Below, in pieces: positions 1-8,833 of a stretch of 64,000 nt of DNA (position 1 is its first letter; every line of letters starts with the position of its first letter). The DNA lies in contig NZ_FNKP01000003.1 in the NCBI RefSeq assembly GCF_900099835.1, positions 310,001 through 374,000 of the forward strand, given 5' to 3'. The DNA comes from Paraburkholderia fungorum (GTDB lineage Bacteria; Pseudomonadota; Gammaproteobacteria; Burkholderiales; Burkholderiaceae). A model generated the notes under the pieces. It was not told the DNA's origin. It saw nothing but the letters and a program-made list of their open reading frames with translations, and made no database searches. Position numbers and translations under genes: made by a program.

Positions 1-214
1 CAGAATGCGTGGATGCTATTGGCAGCCCCTCAACCGCCGGAACCATCTATACGGAATATCTTTATGAGTCGGACAGAGATTGCACGGTTTCCGCACGCCT
101 TCCCGCAATGAGAACAACGCACATCTCATTGAAACAACTGGTATTTTTTAAATCGAGCGCAGATTTTCGCAAGGCCGGACAGATCGGTTTTGCTTATGTA
201 TTTTCTGGCCGCAC

Positions 215-1081
215 TTAATGATCGAGCCTGCGTCCGGGCAAAACCTGCGACAACAGCTCAAACGCCTGGCGCACCAGCGGATTGGCGCTGTGCGGCCGAA
301 TCCACAGGTAATAGTCGACATCGGGCAAACGCGGCAGGCCGTCCTTGTCGCCCAGCACCCGCATCTCCGGTCCGAGCAATTCGATGCTGCGCGCGGTGAC
401 GCCGAGTTGCGCGCGAATCGCCGCTTTCACGCCCAGCAGGTTCGACGCGATGTACGCCTCGCGCCAGCGCACCCGCGCGGCATCGAGCGCTTCGATGGCC
501 AGTTTGCCGAAGATGCTCGGCTCATCGGCGAGCACGAGCGGAATCGGTGCCTGCGGTACATGCTTGTATTGGGACGCGCAAATCCACACCGTCGGCGATG
601 TGCGCAACAGCAGCCCTTGCAGCGTGGCGTCCCCACGCGTCGACAGGGTCATGTCGATCTCGCCGCGACGCAGCGCTTCCATCAGAAACGGACTGCGGCC
701 GACATCGAGTTCGATCCGCAAGCCTGGTGCCCAACGCGCGATGTGCGCGAGGATCGGCGGCAGCAACGTATCCGAGACATCGTGCGGCGAACCTATTCGC
801 AGCACGCCCGCCTGTGCGCCACCTACCAGCGACTGCACGGCTTCGTCGTTGACGCGAAGCAGTTCCCGCGCATGACCGAGCAGTTGCTGGCCGCCTGCTG
901 TGAGCGGCTTGTTGCGCCCCTCTTTCTGGAACAGCGCGATACCCACCAGCGCTTCGAGCCGTTGCATCTGCTGGCTCACTGCTGCCTGGCTGCGCCCGAT
1001 GCGCACCCCGGCTCCCGCGAAGCTATGCGCGTCGGCGACCGCCACGAAGGTGCGCATCAATTCGAGGTCGAGGTTTTTCAT
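215..1081 (-). CDS. LysR family transcriptional regulator
   Basis: A 288-residue LysR-type DNA-binding regulator. The N-terminal winged helix-turn-helix spans about residues 1-60 (QAAVSQQMQRLE is the recognition region), followed by an effector-binding domain of two alpha/beta lobes. I start it at the ATG at 1081 (MKNLDLELMRTF); a longer reading begins only at a TTG and adds a non-LysR tail. It is transcribed leftward, and nothing upstream in the window is clearly its divergent target, so its target is unknown. The effector cannot be predicted from the sequence. Confidence 0.9.
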   Translation of the reverse strand: MKNLDLELMRTFVAVADAHSFAGAGVRIGRSQAAVSQQMQRLEALVGIALFQKEGRNKPLTAGGQQLLGHARELLRVNDEAVQSLVGGAQAGVLRIGSPHDVSDTLLPPILAHIARWAPGLRIELDVGRSPFLMEALRRGEIDMTLSTRGDATLQGLLLRTSPTVWICASQYKHVPQAPIPLVLADEPSIFGKLAIEALDAARVRWREAYIASNLLGVKAAIRAQLGVTARSIELLGPEMRVLGDKDGLPRLPDVDYYLWIRPHSANPLVRQAFELLSQVLPGRRLDH

Positions 1082-1254
1082 CGGCGGATCATCGGCAGAA
1101 ACAGAAATTCTGATGTTCTTGCGTCGCAAGGGTACAAAGCAGCGAAGCGAATCCCAACCAATCAATTGAGCTTTGTTTTTCTTGCTGCTTGCAGAAGATG
1201 AAAGCGGGAAGCAACAGAACCGCGCACGCTCAAGTGCGCAGGATCACCGGCTCG

Positions 1255-2151
1255 TCAGACATTGAACAGTTCGCTGCGGGCCGCATCCATGATCATTGCC
1301 ACGGCCGGATGGCTGATCCGGCGCTCAATTGAAATGGCAAAGAACTCTTCGACAATCGTGTCGATATGCCCCAGCGTGACCAGCGCGTGTTCCGCCTGCA
1401 ACTGACTTTCGAGCACGGCCGGCGCGAACAGCACCCCGCGACCTTCGCGGGCGAACGCCATCGACATGGCGCCGTCGTCGAATTCGCCGACTACACGCGG
1501 CGATATCGCATGCGACGCCAGCCAGTGATCGAGCTTGCGGCGCACGGCGGACTCCATGCCAGGGAGCAGCACAGGCAGCCGCGCGAGCGACAACGGAAAG
1601 CGCCCGTTACCGCCCCGGATCAGCGCCTTGGTGCCGAAGCAGGCCAGCGTCGAGCGGCCCAGGCTGTGGTTGAACGCCTTGATATTGACGTCCGCCGGCA
1701 GCGGCGCGTCGGCAATGATCAGATCGATACGATGAACGGCGAGTTGCGCAAGCAGCGCATGCAGATTGCCTTCATGGCAAATCATTCTCATAGAGGCGGA
1801 CGCGCTCAATGCGGGTTCCAGCAGCCGGTACGCAATCGCCTTCGGAACGGAATCCGCAATGCCGACCCGGAAGCGGGTTTGCGCACCGCCCTCGCTTTCG
1901 CGCCGCACGACACTCTCGAGCTCCGAGCCCAGAGAGAAAATCTCGTCGGCGTAATCGAGCGCGAGACGCCCCGCATCGGTCAGTTCAAGGCCTCGACCGC
2001 TTTTTCTGAAGAGCTTCCGGTCCAGCGCCTCCTCCAGCAATTTGATCTGACCGCTCAAGGTTTGCGGCGAGATGTGCAACTGCTCGCCCGCCCGAACGAT
2101 GCCTCCCGCGCGAGCCGCGACCCAGAAATAATGCAGATGCTTGAAATTCAT
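1255..2151 (-). CDS. NhaR-like LysR family transcriptional activator
   Basis: A 298-residue LysR regulator. The N-terminus (MNFKHLHYFWVAARAGGI, then SPQTLSGQIKLLEEAL) is characteristic of the NhaR branch, which in E. coli activates the Na+/H+ antiporter gene nhaA. No antiporter is seen here. Its divergent neighbour is a CBS-domain protein starting at 2295, and the 143-bp gap holds an inverted repeat at 2196-2217 that could be its operator. The NhaR-like subfamily call is from sequence memory. Regulation of the CBS gene is inference from the divergent layout. Confidence 0.88.
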   Translation of the reverse strand: MNFKHLHYFWVAARAGGIVRAGEQLHISPQTLSGQIKLLEEALDRKLFRKSGRGLELTDAGRLALDYADEIFSLGSELESVVRRESEGGAQTRFRVGIADSVPKAIAYRLLEPALSASASMRMICHEGNLHALLAQLAVHRIDLIIADAPLPADVNIKAFNHSLGRSTLACFGTKALIRGGNGRFPLSLARLPVLLPGMESAVRRKLDHWLASHAISPRVVGEFDDGAMSMAFAREGRGVLFAPAVLESQLQAEHALVTLGHIDTIVEEFFAISIERRISHPAVAMIMDAARSELFNV

Positions 2152-2195
2152 TGCCGCTCCAATCTGCCAACACTACGAATTAACCGAAATATTAA

Positions 2196-2217
2196 CGTAG
2201 AAAATACGAATTTTACG
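2196..2217. promoter_or_regulatory. imperfect inverted repeat between NhaR-like gene and CBS gene
   Basis: The AT-rich divergent promoter region contains CGTAgAAAAT-acga-ATTTTaCG, an imperfect dyad of the kind LysR regulators bind. A related TACGAATT word also occurs just to the left (2174-2181). It is placed to control both 2151 (leftward) and 2295 (rightward). Function is inferred only from position and symmetry. Confidence 0.4.
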
Positions 2218-2294
2218 TTTTGTCAGGTTCGCGTAGATTGAAGCCTCGTTTCCGCGATTCGCGGGAAATCAACGATCAGCAACGGAGGCGGTTT

Positions 2295-2786
2295 ATGACG
2301 ACGGTTGCACATTTTCTACGTTCAAAGGCGACCGGAGCCGTATGGTCGACGCAGGCATCCGCATCGGTCTACGACGCGATTGCGACGATGGCGCATCGTC
2401 AGGTCGGCGCACTCATCGTCGTCGATAACGGGCGCGTGGCAGGCATCATCACCGAGCGGGACTACGCGCGAAAAGTGGTGCTGCGAGACCGTTCTTCGCG
2501 TCAAACCACGGTGCGCGACGTGATGTCGTCGACTGTGCATTACGTCGGTCCCGACCATACGACAGAACACTGCATGGCGCTGATGACCGAGCATCGCATT
2601 CGTTATCTGCCGGTTATCGATTGCGGCCAGGTAGTTGGAATGATCTCGATCGGCGACCTGATCATGAACGTGGTTTGCGAGCAGGAAAACACCATTCAGC
2701 AGTTGGAAAACTACATCCATGGAAACGGATTTACGCCCGTTTCAACGCGGCCTCATTCGACAGTGAGCGCAAGTATGGGCGGTTAA
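2295..2786 (+). CDS. CBS domain-containing protein
   Basis: A 163-residue soluble protein made of two tandem CBS modules (about residues 8-62 and 73-130), which in other proteins bind adenosyl nucleotides as energy or redox sensors. The hallmark VGALIVVDNGRVAGIITERD and RYLPVIDCGQVVGMISIGD segments are visible. The ATG at 2295 is preceded by GGAGG at 2284-2288, which decides the start over an upstream alternative codon. Stand-alone CBS pairs of this type are common in Burkholderiales. The ligand is unknown. It is divergent from the NhaR-like regulator. Confidence 0.93.
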   Translation: MTTVAHFLRSKATGAVWSTQASASVYDAIATMAHRQVGALIVVDNGRVAGIITERDYARKVVLRDRSSRQTTVRDVMSSTVHYVGPDHTTEHCMALMTEHRIRYLPVIDCGQVVGMISIGDLIMNVVCEQENTIQQLENYIHGNGFTPVSTRPHSTVSASMGG

Positions 2787-2880
2787 GTTCATTACCGTTC
2801 GTAAGCATGGTTGCGACGACCATCGCCTGGGAAACACGTGAAAGCGGTTGCTTTCCGACTTATCTATCGACGAGGCTTTT

Positions 2881-3858
2881 ATGTTTACGCAGATCATCAC
2901 CCGCCTACGACAGGCGGCCGCAACGATAACGCGCGGTACGGCGGCACTCGGATTGGCTGGGCTGCTTGCGTTCGGCGCGGCAATGTCCACTGAAGCCGAA
3001 GCGAAACGCGTGGGAGGCGGCCAAAGTATCGGACGCCAGTCGCAATCGGCAGCACCTTCCACGCAGGGGCAGCGCAGCCAGCAGGCACAACCTGCACAGC
3101 AGTCCGCAACAGCGCCAGCCGCTGCTGCGGGTAATCGCTGGATGGGGCCGTTAGCGGGTCTCGCCGCAGGGTTAGGTATCGCGGCTTTGCTTTCGTCGTT
3201 CGGACTGGGGGCCGAACTCGCGCAGATGTTGTCGAATGCAGTGTTGATCGGACTCGCCGTGTTGGCCGCGGTGATGCTGTTCCGCTTTATCGCTGCACGG
3301 CGCCGTCCGCAATTCGCGTATGGGCACGGCGCCTCCAATCGGCAACAGGCGAACGGCTCGCATGAGCCGGATCGGAACTGGCAGCCGGGTACGGCGCCAT
3401 TGGCCCGGACCTGGGGGCAGACGGCAGCCGGACACGCTCAGACAACGGGCAATCCATACGCAACCTATCTGGCGAGCGATGCCGGCCGCGAAGAGTTGCT
3501 GGTATCGGCGAAAGAACTTTTCTTGCGCCTTCAGCGCGCATCGGATCTTAACGAACAAGGCGATCTGTTCGAGTTGACGACGCCGGAGATGTTCATGCGT
3601 CTGAAGCAGGATCTGGAGATACGGGGTCGCTCGACGGGCATGACCGACGTCACACAGCTTGAAGCCGAACTGCTGGAAACGGTCACCAGTCAGGAAGAAA
3701 CGGTAGCCAGCATCCGGTTTCACGGCTACATGCGCGAAGACGATGCACCTACGGCTGAGCCGTTCCAGGAGATCTGGCACCTGCTCAACAGCGCGACGGG
3801 CGATAGGTCATGGCAACTCGCAGGCATTGAGCAGATTAGAGGAGAGCGGAAGCGTTGA
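2881..3858 (+). CDS. Tim44-like domain membrane protein
   Basis: A 325-residue protein. The N-terminal signal-like segment (residues 1-40) is followed by a Gln/Ser/Ala-rich linker. Two closely spaced hydrophobic helices lie at about residues 93-140, and a C-terminal Tim44-like domain covers about residues 190-325 (matches around LFLRLQRASDLNEQGDL and the FHGYMRED region). In mitochondria Tim44 recruits the import motor. Bacterial homologues are membrane-tethered and of unknown role. The ATG at 2881 follows a GACGAGG sequence. The gene stands alone, 94 bp after the CBS gene. Confidence 0.85.
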   Translation: MFTQIITRLRQAAATITRGTAALGLAGLLAFGAAMSTEAEAKRVGGGQSIGRQSQSAAPSTQGQRSQQAQPAQQSATAPAAAAGNRWMGPLAGLAAGLGIAALLSSFGLGAELAQMLSNAVLIGLAVLAAVMLFRFIAARRRPQFAYGHGASNRQQANGSHEPDRNWQPGTAPLARTWGQTAAGHAQTTGNPYATYLASDAGREELLVSAKELFLRLQRASDLNEQGDLFELTTPEMFMRLKQDLEIRGRSTGMTDVTQLEAELLETVTSQEETVASIRFHGYMREDDAPTAEPFQEIWHLLNSATGDRSWQLAGIEQIRGERKR

Positions 3859-4139
3859 TGGTTGCACACGCGCGAGTACCGTAGGGTTTCTGCACTCGTG
3901 GAAACCATGACCAAAGCGCTGCGAATCGCTTCGCAGCGCAATCCCCTCGAACTACTGTGCGATCAGATTACCGCTTTCAAGGCTGCTCTCGACCAGCGTC
4001 GGCAGGTGATCGACAAAACCGGTCGGCACATTCAGATTCAGATAAGCCGATCGAATACTGGAAAACGCGTTGCCGGACCAATGCGGCGTCACTGCACGTC
4101 CAGATTCCCCGCTATCAAAACAAATTCAATGTCAGCGCT
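3859..4139. other. intergenic gap with 10-bp hairpin
   Basis: No convincing gene lies in this 281-bp gap between converging genes. It contains a perfect hairpin, arms 3916-3925 and 3930-3939 (GCGCTGCGAA / TTCGCAGCGC) with a four-base loop. The hairpin has no T-tract but is placed to act as a terminator for either flank. A stop-bounded minus-strand stretch (about 3952-4122) reads as plausible protein but lacks an ATG and any family match I recognise. Confidence 0.4.
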
Positions 4140-4724
4140 TTAAGGAACCGACGCAAACTTGCGTCGAAGCTGGCCCGCAGACAGCCACAAAGCGGAAACA
4201 AGAAAATAGATCGCCCCTACCCCTGCGTACCCCGCCACTTTGACGATGGCGGGCGGCACCGACGCATGCGCCTGTGCGATAAAAAGCACACCCGCCAGCG
4301 CTGACTGGCCGCCACTCAGAATCATTGCCCATTGCGCGCCAAAATACTTCCTGCGACGAACAGCGGTGGCAAGCTGAAGCAATCCGGACATCACGGCCCA
4401 GACTCCGAATACATCGAGCACCGAGTTTGTATCGACGTGCAACACGACGATTACCGCAATCGCTATCGCCAGGCTGGCGAAGACGTTAAAAGCCTGAGTC
4501 GAATTTTTGCGCATTCCACCGCTACGCGACATATCGACGTAATTGGCGAGCGCATCCCATAACGGATAAACAACCAGCAGTGCGGCTCCGATCGCCGTGA
4601 CATGCTGCCCGACGATAAGTGCAAGCGCGACCCAGATCACAGAGAACGCAGCACGCGTAAAGTAAAAATACTTGAGCCACCGTTCATCCTGAAGACGAAG
4701 GGTTTCGGAAAGATGAGCAGCCAT
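4140..4724 (-). CDS. DUF308/HdeD-like small membrane protein
   Basis: A 194-residue integral membrane protein with about six hydrophobic helices in three pairs, the layout of the DUF308 (HdeD-like) family linked in enterobacteria to acid-stress protection. The start at 4724 (MAAHLSETLRLQDERW) is chosen because AAGGAG precedes it, while the longer reading adds a charged, non-membrane tail. It is divergent from the LuxR gene. The shared promoter region carries the palindrome at 4873-4894, so the two are probably co-regulated. The exact role is unknown. Confidence 0.75.
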   Translation of the reverse strand: MAAHLSETLRLQDERWLKYFYFTRAAFSVIWVALALIVGQHVTAIGAALLVVYPLWDALANYVDMSRSGGMRKNSTQAFNVFASLAIAIAVIVVLHVDTNSVLDVFGVWAVMSGLLQLATAVRRRKYFGAQWAMILSGGQSALAGVLFIAQAHASVPPAIVKVAGYAGVGAIYFLVSALWLSAGQLRRKFASVP

Positions 4725-4872
4725 TGAAGCTCCTTGAGGATTTTGCCGATCGCGTCGCCTGATGCGACGCGCCACGCTCCTGCTGCAATGACCTGTCGGC
4801 GGAACCGCGCGGGGATCATCGGGACAAGACGTCTGCATGGGTACAGATGATGGCATCCGGCTCGCGTTGCCG

Positions 4873-4894
4873 GCATCGGTCAAATGACCGATGC
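4873..4894. promoter_or_regulatory. 22-bp palindrome, copy 1 of shared operator
   Basis: GCATCGGTCA-AA-TGACCGATGC is an inverted repeat with 10-bp arms between the DUF308-type gene and the LuxR gene. The core ATCGGTCAAATGACCGAT recurs exactly at 8834-8851. It lies 62 bp upstream of the LuxR start and about 150 bp upstream of the leftward gene. I infer a binding site for a dimeric regulator, possibly the adjacent LuxR protein itself. Confidence 0.65.
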
Positions 4895-4955
4895 GTTCCA
4901 GAAGGTTCGCGTATAGTTGGCGTTCTGTTCGACCCGCACTGATCCATTCCTTTCG

Positions 4956-6437
4956 ATGACCGACGACAACGTCCCCCTGTCCGCGGTGCGCGTGTTCGAT
5001 GCTGTGAAAGCCCTCGCCTTCATCGGCGATCTAAGCATGGGACAGCCCACCGGCCATTCGCTACGCACTGCATGGCTTGCGACACGCCTCGCCGAAGCAT
5101 CCGGGGTAGACCCAACTACGAACGACGCGGTCCGCGAAACTTCGCTGCTGCGCTGGTCGGGTTGCACGGCAAACGCAGCGGGTTTCGCCGATGTTTTCGG
5201 TGACGACATCGCCATCCGTATTGCAATGCTTGAAGACCGCCAGGGCTGGGCCGAGCCGCTCAACGCGCTGGGTGGAGCAGGCGCGGTGCTTGCTCCGCTC
5301 GCGCAAATCCACTGCGAGGTCTCCGGCGAAGTCGCCCGCACGTTGGGCCTTGCGCATTCGACAGAAACGGCGTTGCGGCGCATCTTCGAGTCGTGGGATG
5401 GACACGGACTGCCCGCTCACCACGCTCGCGAAGAAGTGCCGACAGCGGTACTCATCGTCGCGCTTGCCGGCGACATGGAAACGTTTAGCCGGACCTATGG
5501 CATCGAGCGCACGCTCGATCTGATTGCGCAGCGCGCCGATTCACGCTATCCGGCACAACTCGTCGAGACGGCAACCCGCAACGCGGCGCGCTGGCTCACG
5601 GAACTGGAGCAGGCGTCCGCCGCCGACATAGACGCCATGCTGACGACATCCCGTATGCAACAGGACACCGATGTCGAATTGATCGCCGACGTCATCGATC
5701 TCAAGCTGCCGTGGATGACAGGCTTCTCGCGCGCAGTCGCCGCGACCGCCGCGGAATGTTGCGCCCGGCTCACGCCTGATAAATCGGCACATGCACGCGT
5801 TTATCGCGCGGGCTTGGTTCACGGTATTGGCCGTGCATCGGTGCCCAACCGGATCTGGAATACGAACGAACGTTTATCCGAAAGCGCATGGGAAAAGGTC
5901 AGGCTGGTGCCGTACTGGACATCGCGCGCCGGCAAGCAGGCCGGCGCACTCGGAGAAGCGGCCGAACTCGCATCGTATGCGTACGAAAGGCCGGACGGAT
6001 CGGGCTATTTCCGTGGAGTGCGCGATCAATCGCTGACGCTCGAAGCGAACGTGCTGGCGGCATCGGTAATGTATGTCGCGTTGCGCGCGGTCCGTCCGTG
6101 GCGCGCGGCCTTCTCCGCCGACGAAGCCGCACGACACTTGCGTGACGAGGCCGCACGCGGCCGTTTAAACGCCGAGGTGGTGAATGCGCTGCTGTCCGAC
6201 GATGCTATCGTCGTCAAACGGCCGGTGAGCAGCACGTCGCAGAGTGTGCGATTGACGGCGCGCGAAATCGACGTGCTGCGCGTTATTTCGCGAGGCGCCA
6301 GCAACAAGGAAGCTGCACGTGAATTGACGCTCAGCCCAAGCACGGTTCGCACTCATGTCGAAAATGTGTTCCGCAAGCTCGAATGCTCGTCGCGCGCAGC
6401 GGCGACGCTGAAGGCGTCGACGCTGGGGCTGCTTTGA
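4956..6437 (+). CDS. LuxR-type regulator with degenerate HD-GYP domain
   Basis: A 493-residue protein joining HD-type helical modules to a C-terminal LuxR/NarL helix-turn-helix (about residues 430-493, with LTAREIDVLRVISRGASNKE). The central module resembles HD-GYP cyclic-di-GMP phosphodiesterases (ERPDGSGYFRG, residues 344-354). However, the metal-binding HD pair is HG (His289-Gly290), the HHE is YAYE and GYP is GYF, so hydrolysis is unlikely. The ATG at 4956 is chosen over an upstream alternative because homology begins there. It is divergent from the DUF308-type gene and is likely a ligand-sensing regulator. Confidence 0.82.
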   Translation: MTDDNVPLSAVRVFDAVKALAFIGDLSMGQPTGHSLRTAWLATRLAEASGVDPTTNDAVRETSLLRWSGCTANAAGFADVFGDDIAIRIAMLEDRQGWAEPLNALGGAGAVLAPLAQIHCEVSGEVARTLGLAHSTETALRRIFESWDGHGLPAHHAREEVPTAVLIVALAGDMETFSRTYGIERTLDLIAQRADSRYPAQLVETATRNAARWLTELEQASAADIDAMLTTSRMQQDTDVELIADVIDLKLPWMTGFSRAVAATAAECCARLTPDKSAHARVYRAGLVHGIGRASVPNRIWNTNERLSESAWEKVRLVPYWTSRAGKQAGALGEAAELASYAYERPDGSGYFRGVRDQSLTLEANVLAASVMYVALRAVRPWRAAFSADEAARHLRDEAARGRLNAEVVNALLSDDAIVVKRPVSSTSQSVRLTAREIDVLRVISRGASNKEAARELTLSPSTVRTHVENVFRKLECSSRAAATLKASTLGLL

Positions 6438-6630
6438 CGATCGCGCTCGCGCGCCAGACTGGTCGATGAAGGCGGCGCGCAACGCACGCCGCCAATCAAG
6501 CCATAGGTCGTGCGCGGCGTGCGGGTGAACTCTCCGGTGCCATGGCTGGTACATGACCAGTACGCTCAAGCCGTGCAGCAACCACTGCCACACGACGTTC
6601 ACCTGAGTCACGCTGCGACGCCGAAGCCGA

Positions 6631-7245
6631 TTACATCGGCGGTACGACGCCGTCCTTTTCGACCACGACAAATTGCGCGTCATGTGCTCCGCCGTTAGCC
6701 GGGACCGCGACGACAAACACCTTCTTGCCCGCGATCAGATCAGCCCGCGTTGCAGGCGCGAGCGTCACGACCGGCGCACTGGTCGGCACCGTGACCGTGT
6801 TGCTGCCACCCTTGTACGAAAGTTTCAGATCGCGTCCGCTCGTGCCCTCGACAACCGTGTCGACATTGGCATTCGTCATCGAACTGTTGGCGCCGAGATC
6901 GTAGGCATAGTGCCCCTCGCCCATTCCGCGCGCGGCTTCGGGGAACACCAGCACTTCCCTCGCGGTCAGTTTGCCGTCGGGACCGGGCATGGCTGCCGCC
7001 CCGACATACGAACCCGGTTTGATATCGGAGAGCTGGATTGTCTTCACTGCGCTGACCTTCGACGCGTCGGTCAAGGTAAGCGTCACGGTATCGCCGCTAC
7101 GGCGATGTACGGTCAACGCATTGCCCGACAACGACACGATATCGCCGCGGATACGCTCAGGCTTTATCGCGGGAGATTGTGCAAACGACGCGCTAGCGAG
7201 CGTGAATGCGACGAGGGAGGCAGCAAGCTTGATACGAATGGACAT
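6631..7245 (-). CDS. exported protein, DUF5666-like
   Basis: A 204-residue protein with an N-terminal Sec signal peptide (cleavage near ASFAQ, residue 23). A beta-rich region follows with RIRGDIVSLSGNALTVHRRSG, typical of DUF5666-like periplasmic domains that resemble OB folds. It is the last gene of a leftward operon after cytochrome b561 and the YedY-like molybdoprotein, 48 bp downstream of the latter. That suggests a role near a periplasmic redox enzyme. Function is unknown; the family call is tentative. Confidence 0.75.
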   Translation of the reverse strand: MSIRIKLAASLVAFTLASASFAQSPAIKPERIRGDIVSLSGNALTVHRRSGDTVTLTLTDASKVSAVKTIQLSDIKPGSYVGAAAMPGPDGKLTAREVLVFPEAARGMGEGHYAYDLGANSSMTNANVDTVVEGTSGRDLKLSYKGGSNTVTVPTSAPVVTLAPATRADLIAGKKVFVVAVPANGGAHDAQFVVVEKDGVVPPM

Positions 7246-7293
7246 AAACGCTCCGTTGATTTGAGGGGATAAAGCTGTTGGCGGGCTGGCGGA

Positions 7294-8067
7294 TCACGAT
7301 CCGCCGAACCAGTTGTAGCCCTGGTTTTCCCAATAGCCGCCGGGAAATTCGTTGGTCACGGTGATGGCGACGATATGCTTCGGGTTCTTGTAGCCAAGCT
7401 TGGTCGGCATGCGCAACTTCATCGGGAATCCATACTTCGGCGGCAACATCTGGTCGTCGAAGGTCAGCGTTAGAAGCGTCTGAGGATGCAGCGCTGTTGG
7501 CATATCGATGCTCGTCCAGTAGTTGTCAGCGCAATGCAGCGCGACATATTTCGCCGTCGTATCCGCACCGGCCATCGACAGGAAATCGGAAAAGCGCACT
7601 CCGCCCCACTTGCCGATAGCGCTCCAACCTTCGATGCAAATATGCCGCGTAACCTGACTGCATTTCGGCAATGCATCGAGTTCAGCCAGCGTCCAGATGC
7701 GCTTGCCTTTGACGAGACCTGTCAGTTCGAGCCGGTAGGTCTGTGCATCGATGTCCGGCACCTGATCGATGTCGTAAAACGCGTTGAACGGGAAAGGCCG
7801 CGTGATCATCGACTCTGGATAGGTCGGCGCAAGCCTGCGTGGGTCAAACAGCAGCGCCTGCGCACCGTCATTGAACGAGGAGATGGTGCGCAACAGCCGG
7901 TTCACCGACTTGTCGTTTGTCAGATCGCAGCCGGACAACAGGGCCAGGCCACCGAGCGTCAGCATGCGCTTGCCGAACAGGCGGCGCGAAGCCGAACCCA
8001 GTTCTTTTTGCGCGTCCTTGATGATGGACGCTGCGTCGGGCATCCGCTTATCTTTATTCGACGTCAT
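7294..8067 (-). CDS. molybdopterin-dependent oxidoreductase, YedY/MsrP-like
   Basis: A 257-residue protein with the sulfite-oxidase-type molybdopterin fold. Cys144 in RHICIEGWSAIGKWGG matches the molybdenum ligand of YedY/MsrP, the periplasmic methionine sulfoxide reductase. The N-terminus has a twin-arginine-like SRRLFGKRM followed by a hydrophobic stretch ending in LLSGC (Cys47), so it may be a Tat-exported lipoprotein. The ATG at 8067 is 2 bp after the cytochrome b561 gene, implying that b561 supplies electrons. Usual MsrP partners are MsrQ-type haem proteins, so this pairing differs. The substrate is unknown. Confidence 0.87.
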   Translation of the reverse strand: MTSNKDKRMPDAASIIKDAQKELGSASRRLFGKRMLTLGGLALLSGCDLTNDKSVNRLLRTISSFNDGAQALLFDPRRLAPTYPESMITRPFPFNAFYDIDQVPDIDAQTYRLELTGLVKGKRIWTLAELDALPKCSQVTRHICIEGWSAIGKWGGVRFSDFLSMAGADTTAKYVALHCADNYWTSIDMPTALHPQTLLTLTFDDQMLPPKYGFPMKLRMPTKLGYKNPKHIVAITVTNEFPGGYWENQGYNWFGGS

Positions 8068-8069
8068 CG

Positions 8070-8663
8070 TTATCGTCCCCGGATCATGGTGAGTAAAGAT
8101 CGCGGCACTAGCGCGACCATGACGACGTGTATCGCGAGAAAACCCGTCAGTACGCTCATCGCAATGAAATGGACGATGCGCGCGTTGTCGAAGCCGCCCA
8201 TTAGCGTGCGCAGAACAGGAAACTGCACCGGCTTCCAGATCGTCAGGCCGGACGCGATCACCAGCGCAAGGTCAGCAATGACGACGAGATATGCGAGCTT
8301 CTGCACGGCGTTGTACTGACTGGGATCACGGTGGCTGAGTTTGCCGCGCAGTGCCGCGACGAGATCGGTTGCAACCGCGCGAATCGTGACGGGGAACAGG
8401 GTCCGGCGCAGCCGCCCAGTAATCGATCCCAAAACCAGATACGCGAAGAAATTGGCAACGAGTATCCACATTGCGGCGAAGTGCCAGAGCAGCGCGCCTC
8501 CTAGCCAGCCACCCAGCGTGATCGACGCAGGAAACCGGACGGTCTGGAATAGGGGCGACGCCTCGTAGACCTGCCAGCCACTCATGCACATGAGAACCAC
8601 GGTCGCGGCGTTAATCCAGTGAAACGTGCGAACCCATACGGGATGAACGATTGCGTTGTTCAA
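8070..8663 (-). CDS. cytochrome b561 family protein
   Basis: A di-haem b561-type membrane cytochrome of about 197 residues with four hydrophobic helices. The ligand-type histidines are in RTFHWINA, LLWHFAAMW, ARIVHFIAM and AIHVVMV. It would pass electrons from quinol to the periplasmic molybdoprotein encoded 2 bp downstream. No ATG exists at the N-terminus. I choose the TTG at 8663 (LNNAIVHPVWVRTFHW), which has GAAGAG six bases upstream; another TTG at 8741 would add 26 residues without family resemblance. The palindrome at 8834-8851 lies upstream. Confidence 0.85.
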   Translation of the reverse strand: MNNAIVHPVWVRTFHWINAATVVLMCMSGWQVYEASPLFQTVRFPASITLGGWLGGALLWHFAAMWILVANFFAYLVLGSITGRLRRTLFPVTIRAVATDLVAALRGKLSHRDPSQYNAVQKLAYLVVIADLALVIASGLTIWKPVQFPVLRTLMGGFDNARIVHFIAMSVLTGFLAIHVVMVALVPRSLLTMIRGR

Positions 8664-8833
8664 AGCGATCTCTTCGTAGCCAATGTAGGAAGTGCGCTGC
8701 GGCCATCGGCGAGCGCAGCCAGATGCAGATCGCTGGTTCAACTGGAATTGCCGCTGTCATGCCGGGGCACTATCTGGTTGGGCGCATGCGACTGGTATGA
8801 ACGCAAGGATCGCAAGGAAGGCGTTGCCACGGT

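Noticed and set aside
9..218. 69-codon frame at the left edge of the window
   Set aside because: No domain, and its composition is unlike the genes around it. It probably lies in an intergenic region.
3952..4122. Stop-bounded minus-strand stretch just downstream of the DUF308-type gene
   Set aside because: The composition looks protein-like but there is no ATG, no ribosome site and no family match. It is mentioned only under the gap.
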